The position numbers and the translations under genes are program-made. From positions 7,818,501-7,882,500 of the forward strand of contig NC_051104.1 of assembly GCF_901709675.1 (NCBI RefSeq): 64,000 nucleotides of DNA. The letters run 5' to 3'. Positions 49,626 to 62,951 of this stretch are shown here, piece by piece; positions within the stretch are counted from its first letter, which is position 1, and every line of letters starts with the position of its first letter. Origin of the DNA: Syngnathus acus (lineage: Eukaryota; Chordata; Actinopteri; Syngnathiformes; Syngnathidae). The notes beneath the pieces are model-generated. The model was not told where the DNA came from. It ran no database searches and was given only the letters and a program-made list of their open reading frames with translations.

Positions 49626-50729
49626 CGATGGCAAGATGGCTGTCTAAGCTCCACATACAATGTTTGCGTGTTCTCCGTACCCTCTCGGGCTGCGGGGGCC
49701 GATCACAGGGAGCAGCCGATAAAGAGCCACGATACACCGATGCTATCTGTCAGTCAAAGCCACACAGCCAGAGGGCGGGACTCTGGGTCCGGATGGGGTC
49801 AGAGGGCCCTTTCTGCTTCGGTCCCTCGGCACATGCCCCCCCCCCCCACACACCCACCTCCTCCTTCCTTATCTAAACAAACAAACAATGGCTCCTCGAG
49901 AGGCGCACACATACAGACAAAAACAGATTATGCAACATCAAAGACCAAGTAGACACACAATCTAACGGCCGCAATTTGCTATTTTACCCCAAAAGCACAT
50001 CAAAAATATGATAGCAAGAAAGCCACATTGTTAGATTTCACTCAATTGTCAGCTAGCTAGCTTAGCGGTTTTCTTGTACAGTCTTGTCTGTAAACATTCA
50101 ACTGATGCTTGACGCTAAACAAAAAATATTGATATATTTTGACTGACTCCTTCTATAAGGACTCGAGCAAAGTGTTGTTTGTTTGTAAAAAGAAGCGTCT
50201 GCGGAAAAAAAGCCACGCTGTTAATTTTCAGTTGCGAAGCCACAATGTTTCTCCAACTGAGAGTGGAGACGCTCCTTTTAGGGCGGTGGCAAACATTGGC
50301 CGGTGCCCAACGTCAGCGTTGGGCTTTGACAATGTCACACTGACAGTCGCCTATTTTTTTTTTTTTTAGCTCCCCAACGACAAATCATACGCGTCGACAA
50401 TCTTCCAAAGCATGTGGAAAACATTAAGGTTTGGGAATCATTTCACCCCCCCTTCCTCCTCACCTCCTTTTTTGCTTCAGTCAGTGATTTCTCCCATTGG
50501 GGAATTCACGAGCACATCCATCAGCACATCATCACTGCAAATGAGAACGGTCGAGTTGCTGATATCGCAAGACTGACACCATCATCGAGACAATGGAAGA
50601 AAACCTGTCATTGTCACAATAGCTCATGGAAATGAAAAAAGTGAAACAGCTGAATCAATCCTAATAAAGATTGAAAAGTTATGCCGAAATAAATGGTTTT
50701 AAAGAAAAACTCGCTCATTCTTTCTTGTA

Positions 50730-50743
50730 CCACTAGAGGGCGC
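50730..50743 (+). promoter_or_regulatory. CTCF-core-like motif
   Basis: CCACTAGAGGGCGC fits the CTCF core consensus at every position. It is single-copy here, unlike the tandem copies in the composite repeat. Occupancy is unknown. Confidence 0.35.
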
Positions 50744-53700
50744 ACATCAGCACGTTACAAATTGTTATATCGACTTAAAAATAAATCGGATGGGGATATA
50801 TTGGTCAAAAAACGTCAGTCGGATAGGAATCGCGATTTACTCATTTTGTGATTTGAAATCGTAATACCGATTTCATCCTGATACGGCCAAAATCACACCA
50901 CCGCAAACGTTTGTGCAAGCGCGTCCCAGCTCCAGTGCGAGTCAAATGTGTGCGCATGTGTGTTGGTGTAAATATTGTGTTGCGCTCCAGTAGTAGCTCT
51001 CGCAGTAGCCGCACGCTTTGGCTGTTTATTTTCTTTCCTGACGGACGACTTCTTATCAAATAAGCACATGCCGCCCAGCACAGGAAGAACCCCCTCCCCA
51101 CCTCGCGGCTAATTAATGACTGACAGCGTGTCGGACCACAGATGTGGATGGCGGACGCTGAGGTTTGTTTTGTGACTGCTATGTCTGCGCTTGGATGAAG
51201 ATAAGACCTTCACAATGCACCCGAAAGGAGTTGATGTGGGTTTCGGGAGTCACAACACAAAGGAGAGGATGAATTGAGCCAATCAGACGCTTAAAACGCA
51301 TAAGCATGTTTGTTGTCGTTTGTGGCGGCCATTTTGGGAACGGATACTAAATAACATCAGATGGTGACGAAGCTGAAACTTGACTTGAAATTTTCAACCT
51401 TGACATATTTTGCCAATATTGCAGCTCCGCTTACCTTGCAGCTCTGACATGAACGAAGCCCCTCTTTAAAGTTCAATGTTAGTCCACTGAAAGGCCACGA
51501 TAATTCGATTGAACCAACTTTGCCGGCAAGAAGCTTTCAAAACTAAAACAAACAACAATCATAACGTCTTGACTCTTTTCAGCTGTTCCCGCGAGCCACC
51601 AAAAACTCCAGCGTACCTGACTAAGAAAACACATTTATTTTGATTTTTCGTCCGCTTTCATGAGAGCGCGCCCTAACTGAAACCACCTGGCCATTATGAG
51701 ACCCCCTCCAACTACGATGGGGGGGGGGGTCCTCAGCTTCATGTTTACGTCCACATGTGAGCGATGACGTCAACATCACGGTGCGTTTGTGTGTTGGCGA
51801 AAGTGCGTGTGTGTGTGAGTTGTGAGAATAAACAAACACGGCGTGAAGGGGACTCACGTGGCGCTATTATCAGAGCTTGGAGAGAAGACAAACTGTTTTT
51901 TTTCTCCGCTGCTTTGATTCCAAGCGGCCTCTGCTGGCTTCCTCCTCGCTTTCTGTGACCACATACACGCGCACACACACACACACGCACACACACCCAA
52001 AACACACACCATCAATTCAACATGTGGCTTTAATCAGCACATTATTTTTAGATATTTTAATCACTCATGATTTTGTTTTCACCATCCGCGCACTAAAGAG
52101 CCTCGTCAATGAAGCTTTCCCATCCTCTGACCTCTGAGGTCAAAGGTCATCACTCTTTTTTTTGCTTTCTTGATTGCAATCAACGGTGACTTCTGGTGAA
52201 ACGGCCAAATCCGATCCAGTTTCTACCGCGAAGAAAATCCGCAAAATAAAAAGTTTGGTTTGGAGGCCGCAGATCAACCCACCTCCGACACAAACACACA
52301 CGCTGGCTTGTACAGTCAGCATGCATACACACACACGCACACACACACACACACACAATTTGTGGTGTGGTGAGGCATTCATCCTCCCTTCTTTTTTCCT
52401 CTCTCGCTTTCTCTCAAACACACACACACTGACATACACTCATTAATCTGGGCCGACTCAGGAAACCGCTCCAGTAAGCTGGCCGGAGGCCCGGCATGGG
52501 AGGGAGACTGGTTTTGGAGCAGGGGAAGGGACGGGGTGGGGGTGGCTGTCATGAAAGCCGGCGAGCAATATGCAATAGAAAGACGAAAGACTCAAAAGAG
52601 AATGGAAAAGAAAATGTATTTTTCGCAGTGGAGAAAAGGAAACAAGTTATTCAGATTTTCATGACATTGGCATCTCGCAAGTCCAGTCTCTTTTGTTGCG
52701 CGATTGAAAATAAATAAACATTTGATTTTCTATTCAATGTAACTGAAAACAGAATTGCCCTCGTAGCGGCATTAATAAAGGCTTGTTCCATTCTATTCTA
52801 TTCTATTCGACTCTAATAGATCCCCTCCACCCCCCCTCAAGTCTTACAGGACAGAAAAAAAACCCAAAACAAAACAATAAAAGGTTCTAGCAGAGCGGAC
52901 GTGTGGGGGTCACCTACCGCAGAAGCCACCAACCCGCCCCTCCTCCTTACGAGTCTCTCAAATATACAGTAAAAGGGAACATATACATTACAAGTGGCAC
53001 ATGTTGCTTCTTAGACGCTCCAAATGCAAACTCGGGAAGCTTTCACGTCATTGCCGTGTCCGCCGCGAACCCCTCGCTCGGATTAGGTTGAAAAAACCCC
53101 AGAATGAACAGCCAGATTTCTGGGTGGTTTTGGAGCCTTCTATTATCCAACACTGGATCCCTTTCAGGAAGAATGAGTTTTTCTATTTTTTGTGTGCCTT
53201 TGGTCAAATAGGATTGCGGAAACCAACAATTTCTGGAAAATACGCCTCAAATATTTAATCTAGGTATTGGAATTGAGATTTGAACCCGCTTGCCATTGTG
53301 AACCACTACTCCACTGTGCTGTGCATGGGCAGGCAATATAAAACATTGTGTCTTTTGTTTTTGTTTGTCGACGGTTATTTGCACTCAAGGTTTTTTTTTC
53401 TTCTTCTTTCAAGCGGGTGAATCAATTGCTCTCCTCCCTTTGAGCAGCTTGTATCATCCACCGACACATCCCGACGCGCGGCGGGCCGTAGCCTGAGCCC
53501 AAGTGCCCATTACGGCGCCGCAAAGGCCCTTATTAAATGTATATATAGTCACGCTTCAGACCGTGAGACAGCAAGCTCTCGGGGAGGGACGGCAACGGGC
53601 CCAATCCAAAGCGGCCCCGACCAGCGTGGGCGGGCGGGCGGCGAGGCCGCGTCGGGTTTCACGGCGTCCGTGCCAGCAACACACATACACGCACACAAAA

Positions 53701-53794
53701 ACACACACAATGACTCCTCCTCCTAGCCAGCTCTCATTAGGAACATCTCACTTTAGGCCAGCGGTGTTATTTCAGTGTTTGTAGTTTGTTATGG

Positions 53795-53796
<2 letters not shown>

Positions 53797-53840
<44 letters not shown>
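53797..53840. repeat. (GT)n microsatellite
   Basis: GT run of about 22 units. Confidence 0.95.
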
Positions 53841-53842
<2 letters not shown>

Positions 53843-55916
53843 TGGGGAGGGGGGTGCAGAGTGTGATTCCAGATGTATTTTTTATGGTCCTGGCAGGGAT
53901 GACAGACCTTGTAAAAAAAAATATACGTATATCTACGGGGAGGGATGTAAGAAGGGGAAGGGTGTGTAGGTGTGGGGGTGTCATAGTGTTCAGAGGTTTT
54001 GGGAGACGTCAGTACACGGGCAGGCTTTAAGGCCTGGGGGAGTGAAATGGAAAGGCGGCAGGATGGAGGGAATGAGATTGCTTTTCCTGGCAAAATAACA
54101 CTCGGCTTTATTGGCTCAGGTGTGCCGAGCTGTGAGCAAGTGTGTGTGTGTGTGTTTATGATTGTGCATGGTGCGTAGTTGCAGTGTGTGTGTGTGTGTG
54201 TGAGACAAGAAGCACATAAACAAACAAAAACAAGACGAGATTAAAATTGAGGAAACGGGGGGAATTGGCGACTTGTTTGTAAAATGTGATTATAACCATA
54301 GAGCTGAAAGAGAACTTATAGCAAAGTAGTAGAGGGTCAGATGACCGTTCACATTCTCAATTACAATTTTTTTTTATCAGTGAGCCAAAAAACACGGCCG
54401 ACCGACATACCGACGACGCGGCTCCTGCTGTAGCTCATTAGCTACGCTCGTTAATATGCGTCTGTTTTACGGTCCGGCTTCAAAGATCGACTCCACGTTT
54501 CATCTGCGGCCTACCTTCTGGAAGGCGGAGAAGGATTCGTCAAGGTTGAGGGGAGCGAAAACAGCTGCCAGGTCACCACCGAGTCCTGTCCGGTGCTGGA
54601 AAACGACGTTTGGTTGCTTCTTCACTACGAAATTGAAAAAAAGCACAATATTATTCAGTTATTTCCCCAAAAAGAAACCTACGATTAAGTCATGCTACCA
54701 AGGGTGCTAATGCAATAATATATAGCGTAGCATGCTCTTCGTATTCCTAGCGCTGCCTTTTTGTTATGTTCTGTTTGCTTTCCACGTCTCGTTTGTGATC
54801 AAAGATGGCCGTAGCTCACTCGCCCTCACGTACTACCTCGAGCCTCGACAGGCAGGTCTGGAACGCAAAGCATTCTGGGGGATCACAAACAGATGTGCGC
54901 TTCTTTTCTCAACACGCACGCTGGCAGCGGTTCAGAACCGGCACCAGGACCCAGCCGGAGGCGACGGCCATGCGTGACCCTGAGCTTGACCTGGTCCAGC
55001 GGCACCTCAGACAGGAAAGGGCCGCGATTGCCTTCAGCTGTGACCCCAGCAACCTCGCTTTCTCATTAAGACAAACTGTTTTCAAAGGCAACGCCGCTTT
55101 CACTACCACTAAAGCCAACACCCCTGCAGCTCCGAAGGGGAGGGGGGAGAAATATGGAGGGACGGGGAATGGAATGAGAAACAAGTCAAAAGTGGAGCCA
55201 TGGGGTACGAGGGAGGGAGAGAGAAAGAACAAAAGATCAAGATGAAGGAGAAAGTGAGACAGAAAAAGGGCAAAGTGTAAGAAAATCCAGACTGGGGAAG
55301 GATCGGGCAGGAGGAGGGGGGAATAAAAGTCAGCCATATCACTTGCAGCTGTTGCACGCTTCCCACAATGCACTGCAACTTGGCACGCTGTACTTTTAAT
55401 AAGACAGGGTGGTGTCATGGTTACGTTGGTGTCCAAGCATCCGCTACGGCAGTGGCGAAGGGGAGGGGAAAAAAAGATGACTGCGATGATAATGACACAT
55501 GGAGCCACGTCATCAGAAACATTCATTTCGAAATTCTGACCTGACCAACTCGGGGTCGCGGCAAGAGACTCATTGCATCATACCCATAAAAAATATAAGA
55601 AATAATAATCATGTAAAAAATAAAAATATATATTGGAGAGCTGCACAACCCTACATTTAGTTTAATCAGGTTTAAGTTTGGAAAAACCTGAATGGAAAGT
55701 GTCTGTCATTGAGTCTCTCCCAGTGCCTCAATTTGCACAATTCATGTTGCAAAGCCAAAGAAAACAAACTCAAGAGAGAGCGGCAGGGCATGCTGAGTGT
55801 AATGTGGTGAGGTAGGGGCTTTTCGGGGCTGACTGATGTGCATCCCAAATTGATTTATGAAAACGGCCTTTAATCAATTAAGTGTGGAGAAAGAGGGAGA
55901 AAGAGCACATCTCAGT

Positions 55917-55941
55917 GGGGGGGGGGGGGGGGGGGGGGGGG
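55917..55941. repeat. Poly-G tract (25 bases)
   Basis: Uninterrupted run of 25 G, able to form G-quadruplex structure and prone to length error in sequencing. Confidence 0.9.
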
Positions 55942-58019
55942 CGAGAACGTGTGTGAATGATGCTCTCTTTTTTTGAGAGGGGGCTGGGGATATGGGGTGC
56001 ATGTGACGGATGCCAGAGCGGGCCACAGGTGTCCGACACGCTGGATGGCGTGTTTTGTCCCGTGTTAAAAACACTCGAAACATTCAATGGAGCTGATCCG
56101 AGCATCCATCATGGACTGCGAGTGTTGTGCATAAAGGGGGGGGGGGGGACTTCTGAAACTGGACTTCCTGGGCTCCCGTTTGAAAAAGTGACAATAAAAC
56201 CCTTGGAAAGATTTCTTGCTGGACTCAAAAGGTTTGACAATTGTCAATGTAAAAGGCCTCGACAAAAGTGGTGCTAGAGGGGCGACTTTTGTGCCATCGT
56301 CATTTCCGATCGCCTTAAATGGTGATTGTATAAAATTGGAGTTGAAGGTAATACAAGTTTTCATCCATGCATGGCGACAAGGGGAGTTGTTTAAAAAGCC
56401 CTTTCCTTGCTCGGCCCATTGTGTTTGAGACAGGCATGTGGATGTGTGTGTCAGGAAGATGGGGGGGCGGGGGGATCATGCTGAGAGATCGTTTCTCCTG
56501 GCTGTCAGAACTCTATCTGGGATCCAGCCGGAACTAATCAACTCCAAAAGGCCTCCCCCGTTACCCAGAGTGCAATGGGCCACGGGTCGGGGGCTGGCCG
56601 GTGGGAAACAGATACTACGCCCCTCCCTGACCCAAAAGGCTGGCCCTACACACACTAACACGCACACACACAAGTAGAGTCCCCGCACATACAACACTCC
56701 CACTGTTTCACGCCAAAGTAATAATAAACACTTGCGATAATATTTTCACAGCAAGCAATGGGCCGCTTCAGATCAGAACATTGCGCAGCTGCAGGAGACA
56801 CGCCTGCGCACACAGGCACACGCGTACAAATAGCAACCAAAACACACGCGCGCACACTCTCCACAAAACATTCCATTCAGAGTCCAACTTTGAAATATTC
56901 TCAAACAGTCCCTTTAAGAATACTGTTTTTAAGATTCCGTGCAGTAACTACAATATAAAAAAAGCGAGATTTCTACATCTTCTTTTGCGATTTAAATCTG
57001 ATTTGAAAGTTCTAAAATAGCTCCAAGACGCCTCAAAAGGCGTTTGATTGCAATAATGTCTCCCTCTAGCGGCAATAAGAGCCATTATCTTGTATTCAAT
57101 TGAAATATTGGATAAGCAACTTTACTATTTGTACATTTTCAGACTATTTTTAAATGTTTACAATGCAAACAAATATTACAGGAGCGTGTCACAGGATAGT
57201 GGCAAAAACGTCCATAAATGGAATCTTTTGCCAATGAGAAGACATGCGCAATGTGTGCTTTGAACCTCGGCAACGTACGAGTGTGTGTTTTGCTGAGTGA
57301 CTTGCACCTCCTTCACGGGGTTGAAGTGGGGGCACGTGGAGATGAACAGACCAATGCTACCCCCACATATCATTGCAAGGATGAGCCCGATGGAGTCTTA
57401 AATCCATATTTAATCAATGTGGATGTTATTATCTTCCTTCATCATGACGCATTTGTGTGTTTATCTGTAAACAAAATGTCAATGTAAAAATAAATTTGTT
57501 TTAAGGTCAATCACATGAGAAAAGTCTTGAGTCCCCATGGTGATTGTGTGTGTGGGTCATTGAGAAGCACTCGGGTGGGGTTAATCCCCATTCACCCTTA
57601 ACCCTTCACTTTCCTGTCCGGTCACAATGAGCTCCGACCTGCCATCCACCCCCATTTTTTTTTAAACTCCTGATTAGGTTACATAGAGTACGTTGTAGTC
57701 ATTCTTGAATTGTTAAAAAGTGCTGTATAATTTGGGTTGTAACATTATTTTCAGAGTGGGGTTGATTAAAACATATTTTTAAAATCGAAACAATCAGTCA
57801 GTTTAACAATGCCACGCTTACCGTTGAGGCTTTGGGAGTGACTCCATGTTGCCACCTACTGGCTTTGCATTGCACTGCACTGGATCGCCTCCTGTCCTGT
57901 CTCCCTCCCTGCACACACGGGAGACCTTTCTTCGGTACTATAGCTTGTCAGCGAGCTGCAAAAAGTGACCACGTTAAAATGAGACAACTCGTCAATTGAA
58001 TTGAGTGCAAGAAAGACAA

Positions 58020-58029
58020 TTTATTTATT
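58020..58029 (-). terminator. Probable spice1 polyadenylation signal
   Basis: Two overlapping AATAAA signals on the minus strand about 170 bp after the spice1 stop codon. Confidence 0.5.
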
Positions 58030-58197
58030 TGCGATCAAAGCAAAACATTGAATTGTGACGATTTTGTCAAAGTGCTTTCCTTGTCATCATACGTGTGCAG
58101 ACAGAGCAAAGCAGCTGTCCTGTACTTGCTGCTTTTGTGTTTGCTGTGGAGGGACAATGACACGTTTATATACAGTAAATGAAATGCCTGACACACA

Positions 58198-61100
58198 TCA
58201 ACTGCGTTTGTGCGCGTTTACCGGCGTGCTTCCATCCCTCTGAGCCTCTTCATAATGCCGAGAAAAAGCTTGCGAACCGGCTGATCTATAGCATGAGGAT
58301 TAAACAAGTTATTATAAAATGCCTTCTCAAATGATGATGAGTATTTAAGCTCACCGTTTGTCATCTGCTGGTTTCAAGAGGGATCCGTCCATGCTTCCAC
58401 TGCCACCTAGGTGACAAGACAGCCATCACTTACGATCGATGAGATTATAATAAAACCACAAGGTAGCCGTGCCTAACGGTCTACCTGACGTTCTCGGGCT
58501 GAAGGCCGAGGGGGGCACGGGGGAGACGGACGGAGACACTCTGGCAGAAAGGGTTTGTTTCTGCTGCTCGATCAGATCCAGCAATCGGCCTCTGGCTGCT
58601 GCGCTTTTCCTGTTGACCTCCAGGAGGCGCTGTTGCACATTGCTCGCGCTGTTATTATTCAGAGTCCCCTACAAAAAAGCAAAGAGATTTGGGCCAGTTT
58701 ATGAAGTCCTTGATGAAGTTTTTGTCGCTCACCTGATGGTTCACTTGGCTGACATGTTGACCGAGCCCTGCAAAGCTCTCAGGCCACGGCGAAGTCCTGT
58801 CAGGCGTCACTCTGCCTGTGCCGACGGAAGCCGAGCGCTTCTGCTGCGTGCCGCCGTTGCCGGGCGACCCGCCGACGCTTCGGGCACGGCTACTCTGGGC
58901 ATCGGCGATCACGTCCCTGAGGTGGCAGAGCTTGGCGATCTTGGCCTCCAAGGCGTCGGGAGAGAGTCGCAACGTGAGGGGGAGGCTGGCGAGAGGCAGG
59001 CTGACGAGACTGGACGCCGAGCTGGGGGATCGGAGTTCCTTGTAGGCAACCTGATCTGTCTCTGTGAGAAGATGATTATTTTTAATGAACTAAGTGTCTG
59101 ACTAGTGGTGGTAAACAAATTGAGGTTACCAGGAATTGGCTGCAAGGCATCTCCCTGTCCAGGTGAGGAGAGTTGGATGGCGGGCGATACGGAAACTGGC
59201 GGTCGCTCGGCAACGGGCTGTGGAACTGGACAACACAAGGCCACTAAAGAGCAAAATTCCTGACTCTTGTGATTCTTCAAAAGTGCTACAAAGGCCATTA
59301 GTGGTACATCGGCGCCCTCTAGTGGTATGCAAATGAATCACAGTCCAGACAAAGTTAATATGTATGAACCTGGAGCTATGACGTCAGAGCCTTGTGGTTG
59401 GTTGATGTGCGTCGCCATTGCCGACACCACAGAGTCCAGCTTCCTCTCCAGCTCGGCTGTCCGCTGCTGCAACTCTGCCTGTAGACAAGAGAAATCTCAA
59501 AAAAACAGCTCGTGCAAGACAGGAAATGGAAAGTCTACAAACAGCGGTGTGTGTGTGTGTGTGGGGGGGGGTCCAGCCCACCACATCTCACCTTCAGTGA
59601 GGATGTCTCCTCTCTCAAAATCATGGTCTCTGCAGTGAGAGCGTCAATCAAGCTTCGTTGCTCTTTCAGCTTCTCCTCGAGCTTTTGTTTCTCCTCAATC
59701 GCAGTCTGTGCGTCATATTCTCGCTGAGGAACACAATTCCATCTCTGAGAAATGCTCAGCATGTTATCCGTGAGGCCTTTTCAGACATTACGTTTTTGAG
59801 GAGCTGAACCAGGCGTGCGAGATTAGAGACCAAAGCTACGGAAAAGCCAGTGAAGCCTTGTGCTGAGCGTTGCCGACTCTGTGTCGATGTTTGCGGGCTC
59901 AAGGAATCCAAGTCGAGCTCCACTTGGGCCAGCATGGTCTGCAGCAGATCCAAGCCGGATGGTTCCGTGCTGAGAGAGGCCTCGGAGGAACCGTTCAGCT
60001 CTGGCGTCTTGCAGGCGCGCTTCCTGGTCCTGGCCGAGCGACAGCTGCCTACGGGATAATAACAACATTTACGTGCCAGTGTGTTGAATATCATGATTCA
60101 AGAGGGTGTGTAGTCTTTTGCTACCTGGGAGCCTGGGAGAAAGATCAGGGTTGAGGACTTGCGAGACCAGGAAGGAAGGATCCTGCACGGCTTCCTCCGA
60201 ATGGTTGCGTCTGGACCGTAAACGCTGGACTGCTGCCGTGGCATTTAGCACTGAAACCAAAACCAAGATAAACATCACATGTGGATATTTTAAATCCAAC
60301 ATAAACACAAAAAACAATTACCAGTTTGGGCTGGTGCGCAGGGAGTTTGAGGACTTGCAAATCTGCGCTCAGAGACACCGGGACGAATTCTTTGACGCTG
60401 GGGCCCTCCCATCTTATTCTTCACCTGAATTTTACTGTAAAAAAAAAGCTACGTGAATGTGTTTGACTTTAATTGGCGGTTTAGATTCAATGGAGAAGTG
60501 TTTGCCTCTGGAGTAGTCGTCTAGTATCACTGTAGTAATAGTTGTCGTCGTCGTCTGGTTCAAGAACAGCCTGAAAAGTTAGGTTTTTATTTTAATTTGA
60601 ATACAAGAGTATGTGTTGGAAGTGCAAAAACAACAGCCAAGACATTGTAGAAACAATTGCGGTACAGTCAAACACCTGTTGATCCACCATGGAGTCATTG
60701 AGAGGTGAAAGCCCAGTGGAGCTCTGGAAAAATGGAGAGTCCAAGATTGGGGCCACCGTCACACTGGGATGTCCTTTGAAATTAGACAAACATTGTGTGC
60801 ATTTACATGAGAAACAAAAGGTGGGACGTTAGTTATTCTACCAGTCTGCCTGCGTGGTGAGTCTCCAAACAGGTCGTTGACGACAGCCAAGGCTCTGTCG
60901 GAGCGGGCCAGCACATCCTGCAGCAGCAGCTTGTCAGAAAACACCTGCATACAAATCCAATACAAGTTTTTTCAAGTAGGAAAAGAATATTTGAATAAAC
61001 AAACCTTTTTGAAAATAATGCCACACCTCTCTGATGATTGTTTGACTGGCTTTATCCAGAGGACTACATCCAGCCTGCCTGAGGCGAGCTTTCAGCGCTT

Positions 61101-61621
61101 TCTCTCGCAGCTCCCACTGAGCGGCGGCCTTGTTGTGCGACTTGCGGATCTCATGGCGATGGTCCTGAGGACACACCAGGAATCAAAGTCAGTTTTGCTT
61201 GAAGACATTTTAGAACTAAATCATTAAACGTTAGTTACCAGCTCCGCGGGGGTCAGCTTGTGCACGGACAGGTCACTGATGGTGCTCTGAAACCAAAATG
61301 TTGCTTATAAAGGTGTAAAATAAGCAAGAGGTGACTAGCTAGAAATCTTTTAATGCATTATTTGAAAGTAATTTACAGCCTGCTTACTGTATGTTAGTGG
61401 CAGATTAGGCAGCGTTCCTATTTACGTACACGTTCATTTTACGTCAATAGCGTCGTAATCCGAGGACTCACTTGTTTTGTTGCTTCATAAATTAGGTTAA
61501 TAAACGAGCATGTACTCACCACCCACTCTCTTTTGGGAGGAGGTGCTGTCTTCTTGGGGCGAAGGGGCTTTTTCAGGCCCTTGCCATGTTGGGTCCGACA
61601 TCCGCCTCTAGCAAATGACAT
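58198..61621 (-). CDS. spice1: SPICE1, spindle and centriole-associated protein, 16 coding exons
   Basis: Exons, 5' to 3' on the minus strand: 61621-61520, 61286-61239, 61164-61027, 60944-60842, 60773-60676, 60570-60506, 60434-60322, 60250-60125, 60048-59792, 59723-59592, 59478-59370, 59225-59130, 59055-58733, 58668-58485, 58406-58355, 58285-58198. All phases agree; the product is 677 residues, shorter than human SPICE1 (855). Diagnostic stretches: basic N-terminus MSFARGGCRTQHGKG, the QWELREKALKARLRQ helix (about 70-84), GFTGFSVALVSNLARLVQLL (about 328-347), coiled coil with LIDALTAETMILREE (about 375-390), and RLLEVNRKSAAARGRLLDLI (about 583-602). SPICE1 is a centriolar and spindle protein needed for centriole duplication, spindle architecture and chromosome alignment. 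Exon 6 has no phase-compatible GT donor; a GC donor (CCAGAG|GCAAAC) is proposed. boc lies downstream on the same strand, as in human. Confidence 0.93.
59312..59325 (-). promoter_or_regulatory. CTCF-core-like motif in spice1 intron
   Basis: Reverse strand CCACTAGAGGGCGC, identical to the site at 50730-50743. Sequence match only. Confidence 0.3.
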
Positions 61622-61921
61622 GATGTACGCGGGGGGAAAAAAGAACAGCTATTTGACGCGTTAGCGGTGTTAGCAGAAACGAAAGTTTGTGTTAGCATTA
61701 GCGTTCGCTACTACCCAATTTCACGTCGAGCGAGCGAACAATTGAACTTAGCGCTTACTTGGAAAAGTAAACGTAAAACTCCCCGACGTTGGTTTTACAG
61801 CTGACGGGTTATTCTAAAAGTTATATATGCCCCAAAATGTCAGTCGAGCTGTAACATTCAAACGTGTCTTTCGTAGTTTGTTGTGAGTATTTCAACCGTC
61901 CCGCGCCACTTCCCCCGTACT

Positions 61922-61929
61922 TGACGTCA
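61922..61929. promoter_or_regulatory. CRE (TGACGTCA) in spice1 promoter
   Basis: Perfect palindromic CREB/ATF site about 300 bp upstream of the spice1 start codon. Confidence 0.5.
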
Positions 61930-61941
61930 CGTACGCAAAGA

Positions 61942-61960
61942 GCATGATGGGAATTGAAGT
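61942..61960 (-). promoter_or_regulatory. ZNF143/Staf-type motif, proximal
   Basis: On the minus strand ACTTCAATTCCCATCATGC, close to the ACTACAATTCCCATNATGC consensus of ZNF143/Staf sites, common at housekeeping and cell-cycle promoters. Confidence 0.55.
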
Positions 61961-62100
61961 GCTGTCGACCAGGGGTGTGGCAATTTTATTTTATTTTTTT
62001 ATTACCATGAACGGAATAATTCAGAATCTAAACATTGTTTAAGTAAACAAGTACACTTACGTGCAAAGCTATTTTTCTTTTTCGCATCTTTGCGCCGAGG

Positions 62101-62120
62101 GCATGATGGGAAATGTAGTA
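62101..62120 (-). promoter_or_regulatory. ZNF143/Staf-type motif, distal
   Basis: On the minus strand TACTACATTTCCCATCATGC, a second copy of the same motif 159 bp from the first, in the same orientation. Confidence 0.55.
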
Positions 62121-62951
62121 CTTGGCGACAGGAAAGCATAACGTACAACCTTTTACCGTTTTACTTGAAAAACATCTGGTTTGGGCTTGAGAAAATACTG
62201 GTACACTGTCTGGTATAAAACTGGTCGTGTAAATATCCTGCCTTTAAAAAAAAAATAATAATAATAATAATAATAACACGATTTCGATTCGAAGTGAAAT
62301 GATTACAAATTTCCGCTAGACGGCAGTGTTACAATGCAATTGATACTGTACCTCCCTTAGCCATCACATCTAAAATAAAGTTACACGAGTAACGAATGCA
62401 GACAGTGTCATTATATTTATATTCCATCTACCCATTGCCTGAATTTAATTTACAATATAATATATGAACAAAACAACGAGTCACTTTGATTGTTTTTTAT
62501 TGGGTTAAACCGTTTATACAGTATCATTCGCTTGGTGCTATTTTACCTGGCCAGCTGTCATTCCAGACTCTCCCCACGCCCCATTTGTGACGCAAAGTAG
62601 GATGTCTCGGGCGTACAAGCTTGGCCTGACCCAGCAGGACCTGGACTTCACTTGTGCTCTGTTCTCTGTTGCAAAATGCGAGACGCGCCACTCACGTTTG
62701 CAAGAGCCGCTCACGGGACCACACGGACACTCGCAGAATACATTGGAGACCCCTCTAACCACTCCGCGGACTGGATTTAATGCAGAAAAGTCGCATCTGG
62801 AGACTCAAGTTGAACGTTGGGGGATAATCGCGTGGAGTCCTTTTTGGAAACGCAATTACGCACGGGAATTCTCAAACCAATGCCAGCGCATGAGTTGTGC
62901 ATGACTTTTCTTAATTCCCACGGCTGCCCTCATAGTTGCGGTGAATCCTAG

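Larger units (their letters stand above)
36428..58197. other. 22 kb gene-free stretch upstream of boc coding region
   Basis: No multi-exon coding gene could be assembled on either strand. The boc coding exon begins with an acceptor, so at least one non-coding 5' exon and the promoter should lie here or close by. Contents: a MITE, several hAT-like fragments, many CA/GT microsatellites, unusually many poly-C/poly-G tracts, and patches of unique sequence that may be regulatory. CpG-rich patches occur at about 46,560-47,110 and 53,470-53,670. The rest shows nothing recognisable. Confidence 0.6.

Noticed and set aside
54805-55526. Overlapping open frames of 146 and 205 codons on both strands
   Set aside because: No domain, biased composition, no consistent splice sites, and each is as long as the opposite-strand shadow would predict.
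62587-62904. 105-codon open frame upstream of the shisa2-like gene
   Set aside because: No family resemblance or splice context; it lies in the probable 5' untranslated region.
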